The notes below the pieces were generated by a model, which saw only the letters and a list, made by a program, of their open reading frames with translations, did not search any database and had not been told where the DNA came from. The position numbers were made by a program, and so were the translations under genes. From NCBI GenBank assembly GCA_964057225.1, contig OZ059900.1, positions 2,242,501 to 2,306,500 on the forward strand: a stretch of 64,000 bases of DNA. Reading direction: 5' to 3'. Shown here in pieces: positions 53,301-64,000 of this stretch. The DNA is from Auanema rhodensis (taxonomy: Eukaryota; Nematoda; Chromadorea; Rhabditida; Rhabditidae). The number at the start of each line of letters is the position of its first letter. The stretch's first letter is position 1.

Positions 53301-53870
53301 CGTTTTTATGCCTTTAACACCATATACTCACCGATTTTTGGTACAAAATCTGTAATACTTGTAAATTTTGATCATATTTGTTAAGATTCGAGAATCAAAC
53401 ACATAATACACGAAATAAGTCTATTTTTACAAGTTTGCACTGATATTTATTCATTTTGATCAAAAAAGGTCGAAAATAGAAAGAATTTTTGAAATTTCCG
53501 AGTTTTGAGTCCAATTTGGCTAAATCGCTCATATATAAGATCAAAAGCATAGTTTTATTGTCTATAACAACAAAAGTCATCAATTAAACGCTAGTGATAT
53601 TTAAATACTGATTTTCGCTCAAGTAGCATTACTACACTAAGTATGGTCGTTTTTATGCCTATAACACCATATACTCACCGATTTTTGGTACAAAATCTGT
53701 AATACTTGTAAATTTTGATCATATTCGTTAAGATTTGAGAATCGAACATACAATACACAAAATCAGTCTATTTTTACAAGTTTGCACTGATATTTATTCA
53801 TTTTGATCAAAAAAGGTCGAAAATAGAAAGAATTTTTGAAATTTCCGAGTTTTGAGTCCAATTTGGCTAA
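50397..53870. repeat. Pentamer HOR, two copies of 1737 bp
   Basis: Copy 1 has monomers at 50397, 50744, 51092, 51439 and 51787. Copy 2 has them at 52134, 52481, 52829, 53176 and 53524. Shared private markers are catatacatgatcag, gatttgaaaatc, caataaacaaaatc, gattcgaaaatc and actgattttcagtc. The fifth monomers diverge after the head: the tail of 51787 carries ctcaacgattt and matches the tail of 50049, whereas 53524 has gcctataac and an m6-like tail with gaatcgaac. The duplication junction therefore lies in the core of monomer 51787. Confidence 0.9.
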
Positions 53871-55955
53871 ATCGCTCATATATATGATCAAAAGCATAGT
53901 TTTATTGTCTATGACAACAAAAGTCATCAATTAAACGCTAGTGATATTTAAATACTGATTTTCGCTCAAGTAGCATTACTACACTAAGTATGGTCGTTTT
54001 TATGCCTTTAACACCATATACTCACCGATTTTTGGTACAAAATCTGTAATACTTGTAAATTTTGATCATATTTGTTAAGATTCGAGAATCAAACAAACAA
54101 TACACAAAATCAGTCTATTTTTATGAGCTTGCACTGATATATATTCATTTTGATCAAAAAAGGTCGAAAATAGAAAGAATTTTTGAAATTTCCGAGTTTT
54201 GAGTCTAATTTGGCTAAATCGCTCATATATATGATCAAAAGCATAGTTTTATTGTCTATGACAACAAAAGTCATCAATTAAACGCTAGTGATGTTTAAAT
54301 ACTGAATTTCGCTCAAATAGCATTACTACACTAAGTATGGTCGTTTTTATGCCTTTAACACCATATACTCACCGATTTTTGGTACAAAATCTGTAATACT
54401 TGTAAATTTTGATCATATTTGTTAAGATTCGAGAATCAAACACATAATACACGAAATAAGTCTATTTTTACAAGTTTGCACTGATATTTATTCATTTTGA
54501 TCAAAAAAGGTCGAAAATAGAAAGAATTTTTGAAATTTCCGAGTTTTGAGTCTAATTTGGCTAAATCGCTCATATATAAGATCAGAAGCATAGTTTTATT
54601 GTCTATGACAACAAAAATCATCAATTAAACGCTAGTGATGTTTAAATACTGATTTTCGCTCAAATAGCATTACTACACTAAGTATGGTCGTTTTTATGCC
54701 TTTAACACCATATACTCACCGATTTTTGGTACAAAATCTGTAATACTCGTAAAATTTGATCATATTTGTTAAGATTTGAGAATCAAACACACAATACACG
54801 AAATAAGTTTATTTTGACGAGTTTGCACTGGTATTTATTCATTTTGATCAAAAAAGGTCGAAAATAGAAAGAATTTTTGAATTTTCCGAGTTTTGAGTCC
54901 AATTGGGCTAAATCGCTCATATATATGATCAAAAGCATAGTTTTACTGTCTATGATAACAAAAGTCTTCAAATATACACTAATAATGATTGAATCACTGA
55001 ATTTCACTCAAATAGCATTACTACACTAAGTATGGTCGTTTTTATGCCTTTAACACCATATACTCACCGATTTTTGGTACAAAATCTGTAATACTCGTAA
55101 ATTTTGATCATATTCGTTAAGATTTGAGAATCAAACATACAATACACAAAATCAGTCTATTTTTATGAGCTTGCACTGATATATATTCATTTTGATCAAA
55201 AAAGGTCGAAAATAGAAAGAATTTTTGAAATTTCCGAGTTTTGAGTCTAATTTGGCTAAATCGCTCATATATATGATCAAAAGCATAGTTTTACTGTCTA
55301 TGATAACAAAAGTTTTCAAATATACACTAATAATGTGTAAATCACTGAATTTCACTCAAATAGCTTTACTACACTAAGTATGGTCGTTTTTATGCCTTTA
55401 ACACCATATACTCAACGATTTTTGGTACAAAATCTGTAATACTCGTAAATTTTGATCATATTCGTTAAGATTTGAGAATCAAACATACAATACACAAAAT
55501 CAGTCTATTTTTATGAGCTTGCACTGATATATATTCATTTTGATCAAAAAAGGTCAAAAATAGAAAGAATTTTTGAAATTTCCGAGTTTTGAGTCTAATT
55601 TGGCTAAATCGCTCATATATATGATCAGAAGCATAGGTGTATTGTCTATGATAACAAAAGTCTTCAAATATACACTAATAATGATTAAATCACTGAATTT
55701 CACTCAAATAGCATTACTACACTAAGTATGGTCGTTTTTATGCCTTTAACACCATATACTCACCGATTTTTGGTACAAAATCTGTGATACTCGTAAATTT
55801 TGATCATATTCGTTAAGATTTGAAAATCAAACACACAATAAACAAAATCAGTCTATTTTTATGAGTTTGCACTGATATATATTCATTTTGATCAAAAAAG
55901 GTCGAAAATAGAAAGAATTTTTGAAATTTCCGAGTTTTGAGTCTAATTTGGCTAA
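53871..55955. repeat. Irregular block of six monomers
   Basis: Starts at 53871, 54218, 54565 (class B), 54912, 55260 (class A) and 55608 (hybrid). 54565 has catatataagatcagaag, an m6/m7 mix. 54912 has gattgaatcactg, shared with 47616, after an m3-type tail (gacgagtttgcactgg). 55260 carries ctcaacgattt, shared with 50049 and 51787. The tail of 55260 has a private ggtcaaaaatag. Confidence 0.85.
55608..55955. repeat. Hybrid monomer, m8 head start joined to class A
   Basis: Begins as m8 (gatcagaagcataggtgtattg) through base 55642, then continues as class A from 55652 (gataacaaaagtcttc). The switch lies within the shared gtctatga. The rest is class A with ctgtgatactcg and gatttgaaaatc in the tail. 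Confidence 0.85.
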
Positions 55956-58040
55956 ATCGCTCATATATAAGATCAAAAGCATAGTTTTACTGTCTATGAT
56001 AACAAAAGTCTTCAAATTTACACTATTAATGTGTAAATCACTGAATTTCACTCAAATAGCTTTACTACACTAAGTATGGTCGTTTTTATGCCTTTAACAC
56101 CATATACTCACCGATTTTTGGTACAAAATCTGTAATACTCGTAAATTTCGATCATATTCGTTAAGATTTGAGAATCAAACATACAATACACAAAATCAGT
56201 CTATTTTTATGAGCTTGCACTGATATATATTCATTTTGATCAAAAAAGGTCGAAAATAGAAAGAATTTTTGAAATTTCCGAGTTTTGAGTCTAATTTGGC
56301 TAAATCGCTCATATACATGATCAGAAGCATAGTTTTATTGTCTATGACAACAAAAATCATCAATTAAACGCTAGTGATGTTTAAATACTGATTTTCGCTC
56401 AAATAGCATTACTACACTAAGTATGGTCGTTTTTATGCCTTTAACACCATATACTCACCGATTTTTGGTACAAAATCTGTAATACTCGTAAATTTTGATC
56501 ATATTCGTTAAGATTTGAAAATCAAACACACAATAAACAAAATCAGTCTATTTTTATGAGTTTGCACTGATATATATTCATTTTGATCAAAAAAGGTCGA
56601 AAATAGAAAGAATTTTTGAATTTTCCGAGTTTTGAGTCCAATTGGGCTAAATCGCTCATATATATGATCAAAAGCATAGTTTTACTGTCTATGATAACAA
56701 AAGTCTTCAAATATACACTAATAATGATTAAATCACTGAATTTCACTCAAATAGCATTACTACACTAAGTATGGTCGTTTTTATGCCTTTAACACCATAT
56801 ACTCACCGATTTTTGGTACAAAATCTGTGATACTCGTAAATTTTGATCATATTCGTTAAGATTTGAAAATCAAACACACAATAAACAAAATCAGTCTATT
56901 TTTATGAGTTTGCACTGATATATATTCATTTTGATCAAAAAAGGTCGAAAATAGAAAGAATTTTTGAAATTTCCGAGTTTTGAGTCTAATTTGGCTAAAT
57001 CGCTCATATATAAGATCAAAAGCATAGTTTTACTGTCTATGATAACAAAAGTCTTCAAATTTACACTAATAATGTGTAAATCACTGAATTTCACTCAAAT
57101 AGCTTTACTACACTAAGTATGGTCGTTTTTATGCCTTTAACACCATATACTCACCGATTTTTGGTACAAAATCTGTAATACTCGTAAATTTCGATCATAT
57201 TCGTTAAGATTTGAGAATCAAACATACAATACACAAAATAAGTCTATTTTTACAAGTTTGCACTGATATTTATTCATTTTGATCAAAAAAGGTCGAAAAT
57301 AGAAAGAATTTTTGAAATTTCCGAGTTTTGAGTCCAATTTGGCTAAATCGCTCATATATATGATCAAAAGCATAGTTTTATTGTCTATGACAACAAAAGT
57401 CATCAATTAAACGCTAGTGATGTTTAAATACTGAATTTCACTCAAATAGCATTACTACACTAAGTATGGTCGTTTTTATGCCTTTAACACCATATACTCA
57501 CCGATTTTTGGTACAAAATCTGTAATACTCGTAAATTTTGATCATATTCGTTGAGATTTGAGAATCAAACATACAATACACAAAATCAGTCTATTTTTAT
57601 GAGCTTGCACTGATATATATTCATTTTGATCAAAAAAGGTCGAAAATAGAAAGAATTTTTGAAATTTCCGAGTTTTGAGTCTAATTTGGCTAAATCGCTC
57701 ATATATATGATCAAAAGCATAGTTTTATTGTCTATGACAACAAAAGTCATCAATTAAACGCTAGTGATGTTTAAATACTGAATTTCGCTCAAATAGCATT
57801 ACTACACTAAGTATGGTCGTTTTTATGCCTTTAACACCATATACTCACCGATTTTTGGTACAAAATCTGTGATACTCGTAAATTTTGATCATATTCGTTA
57901 AGATTTGAAAATCAAACACACAATAAACAAAATCAGTCTATTTTTATGAGTTTGCACTGATATATATTCATTTTGATCAAAAAAGGTCGAAAATAGAAAG
58001 AATTTTTGAAATTTCCGAGTTTTGAGTCTAATTTGGCTAA
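55956..58040. repeat. Hexamer unit, copy 1 (2085 bp)
   Basis: Starts at 55956, 56304, 56651, 56999, 57347 and 57694. The order is class A with catatataagatc and caaatttacac, class B with catatacatgatcag, class A, class A with catatataagatc and caaatttacac, then two class-B monomers. The caaatttacac variant is found only at 55956, 56999 and 58041. 56304 and 56651 are also close to the first two monomers of the 1737 bp pentamer. Confidence 0.87.
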
Positions 58041-60125
58041 ATCGCTCATATATAAGATCAAAAGCATAGTTTTACTGTCTATGATAACAAAAGTCTTCAA
58101 ATTTACACTAATAATGTGTAAATCACTGAATTTCACTCAAATAGCTTTACTACACTAAGTATGGTCGTTTTTATGCCTTTAACACCATATACTCACCGAT
58201 TTTTGGTACAAAATCTGTAATACTCGTAAATTTCGATCATATTCGTTAAGATTTGAGAATCAAACATACAATACACAAAATCAGTCTATTTTTATGAGCT
58301 TGCACTGATATATATTCATTTTGATCAAAAAAGGTCGAAAATAGAAAGAATTTTTGAAATTTCCGAGTTTTGAGTCTAATTTGGCTAAATCGCTCATATA
58401 CATGATCAGAAGCATAGTTTTATTGTCTATGACAACAAAAATCATCAATTAAACGCTAGTGATGTTTAAATACTGATTTTCGCTCAAATAGCATTACTAC
58501 ACTAAGTATGGTCGTTTTTATGCCTTTAACACCATATACTCACCGATTTTTGGTACAAAATCTGTAATACTCGTAAATTTTGATCATATTCGTTAAGATT
58601 TGAAAATCAAACACACAATAAACAAAATCAGTCTATTTTTATGAGTTTGCACTGATATATATTCATTTTGATCAAAAAAGGTCGAAAATAGAAAGAATTT
58701 TTGAATTTTCCGAGTTTTGAGTCCAATTGGGCTAAATCGCTCATATATATGATCAAAAGCATAGTTTTACTGTCTATGATAACAAAAGTCTTCAAATATA
58801 CACTAATAATGATTAAATCACTGAATTTCACTCAAATAGCATTACTACACTAAGTATGGTCGTTTTTATGCCTTTAACACCATATACTCACCGATTTTTG
58901 GTACAAAATCTGTGATACTCGTAAATTTTGATCATATTCGTTAAGATTTGAGAATCAAACATACAATACACAAAATCAGTCTATTTTTATGAGCTTGCAC
59001 TGATATATATTCATTTTGATCAAAAAAGGTCGAAAATAGAAAGAATTTTTGAAATTTCCGAGTTTTGAGTCTAATTTGGCTAAATCGCTCATATATATGA
59101 TCAAAAGCATAGTTTTACTGTCTATGATAACAAAAGTCTTCAAATATACACTAATAATGATTAAATCACTGATTTTCAGTCAAATAGCATTACTACACTA
59201 AGTATGGTCGTTTTTATGCCTTTAACACCATATACTCACCGATTTTTGGTACAAAATCTGTAATACTTGTAAATTTTGATCATATTTGTTAAGATTCGAG
59301 AATCAAACACATAATACACGAAATAAGTCTATTTTTACAAGTTTGCACTGATATTTATTCATTTTGATCAAAAAAGGTCGAAAATAGAAAGAATTTTTGA
59401 AATTTCCGAGTTTTGAGTCCAATTTGGCTAAATCGCTCATATATAAGATCAAAAGCATAGTTTTATTGTCTATAACAACAAAAGTCATCAATTAAACGCT
59501 AGTGATATTTAAATACTGATTTTCGCTCAAGTAGCATTACTACACTAAGTATGGTCGTTTTTATGCCTATAACACCATATACTCACCGATTTTTGGTACA
59601 AAATCTGTAATACTTGTAAATTTTGATCATATTCGTTAAGATTTGAGAATCGAACATACAATACACAAAATCAGTCTATTTTTACAAGTTTGCACTGATA
59701 TTTATTCATTTTGATCAAAAAAGGTCGAAAATAGAAAGAATTTTTGAAATTTCCGAGTTTTGAGTCCAATTTGGCTAAATCGCTCATATATATGATCAAA
59801 AGCATAGTTTTATTGTCTATGACAACAAAAGTCATCAATTAAACGCTAGTGATATTTAAATACTGATTTTCGCTCAAGTAGCATTACTACACTAAGTATG
59901 GTCGTTTTTATGCCTTTAACACCATATACTCACCGATTTTTGGTACAAAATCTGTAATACTCGTAAAATTTGATCATATTTGTTAAGATTCGAGAATCAA
60001 ACACACAATACACAAAATCAGTCTATTTTTATGAGTTTACACTGATATATATTCATTTTCATCAAAAAAGGTCGAAAATAGAAAGAATTTTTGAATTTTC
60101 CGAGTTTTGAGTCGAATTGGGCTAA
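58041..60125. repeat. Hexamer-length unit related to both neighbours
   Basis: Starts at 58041, 58389, 58736, 59084, 59432 and 59779. The first three match 55956-56998. From 59084 the sequence matches 53176-54217 instead, including actgattttcagtc at 59084 and gcctataac in 59432. Relative to 52134-54217, the monomer equivalent to 52829 is missing. The unit is a join of two earlier blocks. Confidence 0.85.
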
Positions 60126-61167
60126 ATCGCTCATATATATGATCAAAAGCATAGTTTTACTGTCTATGATAACAAAAGTCTTCAAATATACACTAATAAT
60201 GATTAAATCACTGAATTTCACTCAAATAGCATTACTACACTAAGTATGGTCGTTTTTATGCCTTTAACACCATATACTCACCGATTTTTGGTACAAAATC
60301 TGTAATACTTGTAAATTTTGATCATATTTGTTAAGATTCGAGAATCAAACACATAATACACAAAATAAGTCTATTTTTACAAGTTTGCACTGATATTTAT
60401 TCATTTTGATCAAAAAAGGTCGAAAATAGAAAGAATTTTTGAAATTTCCGAGTTTTGAGTCCAATTTGGCTAAATCGCTCATATATATGATCAAAAGCAT
60501 AGTTTTATTGTCTATGACAACAAAAGTCATCAATTAAACGCTAGTGATGTTTAAATACTGAATTTCACTCAAATAGCATTACTACACTAAGTATGGTCGT
60601 TTTTATGCCTTTAACACCATATACTCACCGATTTTTGGTACAAAATCTGTAATACTCGTAAATTTTGATCATATTCGTTGAGATTTGAGAATCAAACATA
60701 CAATACACAAAATCAGTCTATTTTTATGAGCTTGCACTGATATATATTCATTTTGATCAAAAAAGGTCGAAAATAGAAAGAATTTTTGAAATTTCCGAGT
60801 TTTGAGTCTAATTTGGCTAAATCGCTCATATATATGATCAAAAGCATAGTTTTATTGTCTATGACAACAAAAGTCATCAATTAAACGCTAGTGATGTTTA
60901 AATACTGAATTTCGCTCAAATAGCATTACTACACTAAGTATGGTCGTTTTTATGCCTTTAACACCATATACTCACCGATTTTTGGTACAAAATCTGTAAT
61001 ACTCGTAAATTTTGATCATATTCGTTAAGATTTGAGAATCAAACATACAATACACAAAATCAGTCTATTTTTATGAGCTTGCACTGATATATATTCATTT
61101 TGATCAAAAAAGGTCGAAAATAGAAAGAATTTTTGAAATTTCCGAGTTTTGAGTCTAATTTGGCTAA
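60126..61167. repeat. Three monomers, m1 followed by two class B
   Basis: Starts at 60126 (m1), 60474 and 60821. The monomer before 60126 ends with an m7-type tail (tttacactg, ttttcatcaaaa, gtcgaattggg), as in the central HOR. Monomer 60474 has gaatttcactc and cgttgagatttg, shared only with 57347, which lies 3127 bp upstream. Confidence 0.85.
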
Positions 61168-62905
61168 ATCGCTCATATATATGATCAGAAGCATAGGTGT
61201 ATTGTCTATGACAACAAAAGTCATTAATTAAACACTAATGATGTTTAAATCACTAAATTTCGCTCTAATAGCATTACTACACTAAGTATGGTCGTTTTTA
61301 TGCCTTTAACACCATATACTCACCGATTTTTGGTACAAAATCTGTGATACTTGTAAATTTTGATCATATTCGGTGAGATTCGAGAATCGAACACACAATA
61401 CACAAAATAAGTCTATTTTTACGAGTTTGCACTGATATTTATTCATTTTGATCAAAAAAGGTCGAAAATAGAAAGAATTTTTGAATTTTCCGAGTTTTGA
61501 GTCCAATTGGGCTAAATCGCTCATATATATGATCAAAAGCATAGTTTCACTGTCTATGATAACAAAAGTCTTCAAATATACACTAGTAATGATTAAATCA
61601 CTGAATTTCACTCAAATAGCTTTACTACACTAAGTATGGTCGTTTTTATGCCTTTAACACCATATACTCACCGATTTTTGGTACAAAATCTGTAATACTC
61701 GTAAATTTTGATCATATTCGGTGAGATTCGAGAATCAAACACACAATACACGAAATGAGTTTATTTTGACGAGTTTGCACTGGTATTTATTCATTTTGAT
61801 CAAAAAAGGTCGAAAATAGAAAGAATTTTTGAAATTTCCGAGTTTTGAGTCTAATTTGGCTAAATCGCTCATATATATGATCAAAAGCATAGTTTTACTG
61901 TCTATGATAACAAAAGTCTTCAAATATACACTAATAATGTGTAAATCACTGAATTTCACTCAAATAGCTTTACTACACTAAGTATGGTCGTTTTTATGCC
62001 TTTAACACCATATACTCACCGATTTTTGGTACAAAATCTGTAATACTCGTAAATTTTGATCATGTTCGTTAAGATTCGAGAATCAAACACACAATACACG
62101 AAATAAGTTTATTTTTACAAGTTTGCACTGATATTTATTCATTTTGATCAAAAAAGGTCGAAAATAGAAAGAATTTTTGAAATTTCCGAGTTTTGAGTCC
62201 AATTTGGCTAAATCGCTCATATATATGATCAAAAGCATAGTTTTATTGTCTATAACAACAAAAGTCATCAATTAAACGCTAGTGATGTTTAAATACTGAA
62301 TTTCGCTCAAATAGCATTACTACACTAAGTATGGTCGTTTTTATGCCTTTAACACCATATACTCACCGATTTTTGGTACAAAATCTGTAATACTCGTAAA
62401 TTTTGATCATATTCGTTAAGATTTGAGAATCAAACATACAATACACAAAATCAGTCTATTTTTATGAGCTTGCACTGATATATATTCATTTTGATCAAAA
62501 AAGGTCGAAAATAGAAAGAATTTTTGAAATTTCCGAGTTTTGAGTCTAATTTGGCTAAATCGCTCATATATATGATCAAAAGCATAGTTTTATTGTCTAT
62601 GACAACAAAAGTCATCAATTAAACGCTAGTGATGTTTAAATACTGAATTTCGCTCAAATAGCATTACTACACTAAGTATGGTCGTTTTTATGCCTTTAAC
62701 ACCATATACTCACCGATTTTTGGTACAAAATCTGTAATACTCGTAAATTTCGATCATATTCGTTAAGATTTGAGAATCAAACATACAATACACAAAATCA
62801 GTCTATTTTTATGAGCTTGCACTGATATATATTCATTTTGATCAAAAAAGGTCGAAAATAGAAAGAATTTTTGAAATTTCCGAGTTTTGAGTCTAATTTG
62901 GCTAA
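61168..62905. repeat. Pentamer unit beginning with m8, 1738 bp
   Basis: Starts at 61168 (m8: ggtgtattg, cattaattaaacac, gctctaatagc), 61516 (m5 head with agctttact and m3-type tail), 61864 (m4-like head with class-A tail), 62212 (class B) and 62559 (class B). The tail of 61168 has gagattcgagaatcgaac. The next m8 starts exactly 1738 bp later. Confidence 0.88.
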
Positions 62906-63925
62906 ATCGCTCATATATATGATCAGAAGCATAGGTGTATTGTCTATGACAACAAAAGTCATTAATTAAACACTAATGATGTTTAAATCACTAAATTTCG
63001 CTCTAATAGCATTACTACACTAAGTATGGTCGTTTTTATGCCTTTAACACCATATACTCACCGATTTTTGGTACAAAATCTGTGATACTCGTAAATTTTG
63101 ATCATATTCGGTGAGATTCGAGAATCGAACACACAATACACAAAATAAGTCTATTTTTACGAGTTTGCACTGATATTTATTCATTTTGATCAAAAAAGGT
63201 CGAAAATAGAAAGAATTTTTGAATTTTCCGAGTTTTGAGTCTAATTTGGCTAAATCGCTCATATATATGATCAAAAGCATAGTTTTACTGTCTATGATAA
63301 CAAAAGTCTTCAAATATACACTAATAATGTGTAAATCACTGAATTTCACTCAAATAGCTTTACTACACTAAGTATGGTCGTTTTTATGCCTTTAACACCA
63401 TATACTCACCGATTTTTGGTACAAAATCTGTAATACTCGTAAATTTTGATCATGTTCGTTAAGATTTGAGAATCAAACACACAATACACGAAATAAGTTT
63501 ATTTTTACGAGTTTGCACTGATATTTATTCATTTTGATCAAAAAAGGTCGAAAATAGAAAGAATTTTTGAATTTTCCGAGTTTTGAGTCCAATTGGGCTA
63601 AATCGCTCATATATATGATCAAAAGCATAGTTTCACTGTCTATGATAACAAAAGTCTTCAAATATACACTAGTAATGATTAAATCACTGAATTTCACTCA
63701 AATAGCTTTACTACACTAAGTATGGTCGTTTTTATGCCTTTAACACCATATACTCACCGATTTTAGGTACAAAATCTGTAATACTCGTAAATTTTGATCA
63801 TATCCGTTAAGATTCGAGAATCAAACACACAATACACGAAATAAGTTTATTTTTACGAGTTTGCACTGATATTTATTCATTTTGATCAAAAAAGGTCGAA
63901 AATAGAAAGAATTTTTGAATTTTCC
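62906..63925. repeat. Second m8 pentamer unit, incomplete
   Basis: Starts at 62906 (m8), 63254 and 63602. The m8 monomer matches 61168 closely, including gaatcgaac, up to about 63233. After that 63254 resembles 61864 (gttttactg, aatgtgtaaatc) rather than 61516. Monomer 63602 (m5 head) has a private ttttaggtac in its core and never reaches the next atcgctcat start, expected near 63950, because the 69 bp repeat intervenes. Confidence 0.87.
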
Positions 63926-64000
63926 GAGTTTGCACTGATATTTATTCATTTTGATCAAAAAAGGTCGAAAATAGAAAGAATTTTTGAATTTTCCGAGTTT
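63857..64000. repeat. 69 bp short-period tandem repeat at array edge
   Basis: The stretch from gagtttgcactgatattt at 63857 to ttttcc at 63925 is repeated without visible change at 63926-63994, followed by gagttt to the window end. Elsewhere the sequence after ttccgagttt is tgagtc. The junction uses the heptamer cgagttt, which occurs naturally both before gcactg and after ttttc in this monomer, so a 69 bp slip or crossover at this microhomology explains it. The window ends before showing whether more copies follow. Confidence 0.92.

Larger units (their letters stand above)
1..64000. repeat. AT-rich satellite array, 184 tandem monomers of 347-349 bp
   Basis: The motif atcgctcat recurs every 347, 348 or 349 bases from base 1 to base 63602, always in the same orientation, giving 184 monomers. 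No unique sequence longer than a few bases interrupts them until the short-period repeat at the right edge. The first monomer has 99 G/C in 348 bases. Every monomer carries a nearly fixed middle (offsets 103-177) flanked by a variable head (about 1-100) and a variable tail (about 180-348). The array holds no gene, so no stretch in this window is intergenic in the usual sense. A centromeric or heterochromatic location is inferred from the repeat class, not seen directly. Confidence 0.98.

Noticed and set aside
61306-61611. Longer 101-codon minus-strand frames here and at 63044-63349
   Set aside because: The usual stop lies in gaatcaaac. Here the sequence is gaatcgaac, which turns the minus-strand stop into a sense codon, so the frame runs into the core. 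A single repeat variant explains the extension.
63857-63994. 69 bp as a fossil fifth of the 347 bp monomer
   Set aside because: 347/5 is 69.4, but no 69 bp periodicity is visible inside ordinary monomers. The repeat is explained by the cgagttt microhomology.
1-64000. CRISPR array
   Set aside because: Repeats are ~347 bp and contiguous, without unique spacers.

Overview
The whole 64 kb window is one uninterrupted satellite DNA array. I find no protein-coding gene, RNA gene, transposon, CRISPR array or unique-sequence island. The DNA is AT-rich: I counted 99 G/C in the first 348 bases, about 28%. It is made of 184 head-to-tail copies of a 347-349 bp monomer, all in the same orientation. I set the monomer start at the motif atcgctcat (base 1). 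Such an array points to a eukaryotic chromosome, most likely centromeric, pericentromeric or other constitutive heterochromatin. A monomer near 347 bp is about two nucleosome repeats, a size common in plant and some animal satellites. I do not recognise the family and cannot name the organism.

Monomers fall into two head classes. Class A (348-349 bp) has gtcttcaaatatacacta near offset 52. Class B (347 bp) has gtcatcaattaaacgcta there. Combined with several tail variants, these give seven recurrent types, called m1 to m7 here (m1, m4 and m5 are A; m2, m3, m6 and m7 are B), plus a rarer divergent type, m8. A stretch at monomer offsets 103-177 is almost invariant across all types.

Layout: 1-3474 is one monomer plus three copies of a 1042 bp trimer. 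3475-6949 is an irregular mixture. 6950 to about 43340 is dominated by a 2433 bp seven-monomer higher-order repeat (HOR), m1-m2-m3-m4-m5-m6-m7. Six copies have all seven monomers in that order (6950, 9383, 11816, 20157, 25719, 35798); between them lie shortened or rearranged 3- to 9-monomer derivatives. 43341-47512 is a tandem duplication of a 2086 bp block. About 47268-63925 is a more heterogeneous domain of class-A runs, duplicated single monomers, and pentamer and hexamer HORs of 1737, 2085 and 1738 bp. At the extreme right edge the monomer is broken by a new 69 bp short-period repeat.

The most informative content is the recombination record: hybrid monomers, bounded conversion-like patches, exact duplication junctions and shared rare variants. 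Small minus-strand reading frames recur once per monomer, but they are a by-product of the repeat and are not annotated as genes. All comparisons were made by eye.
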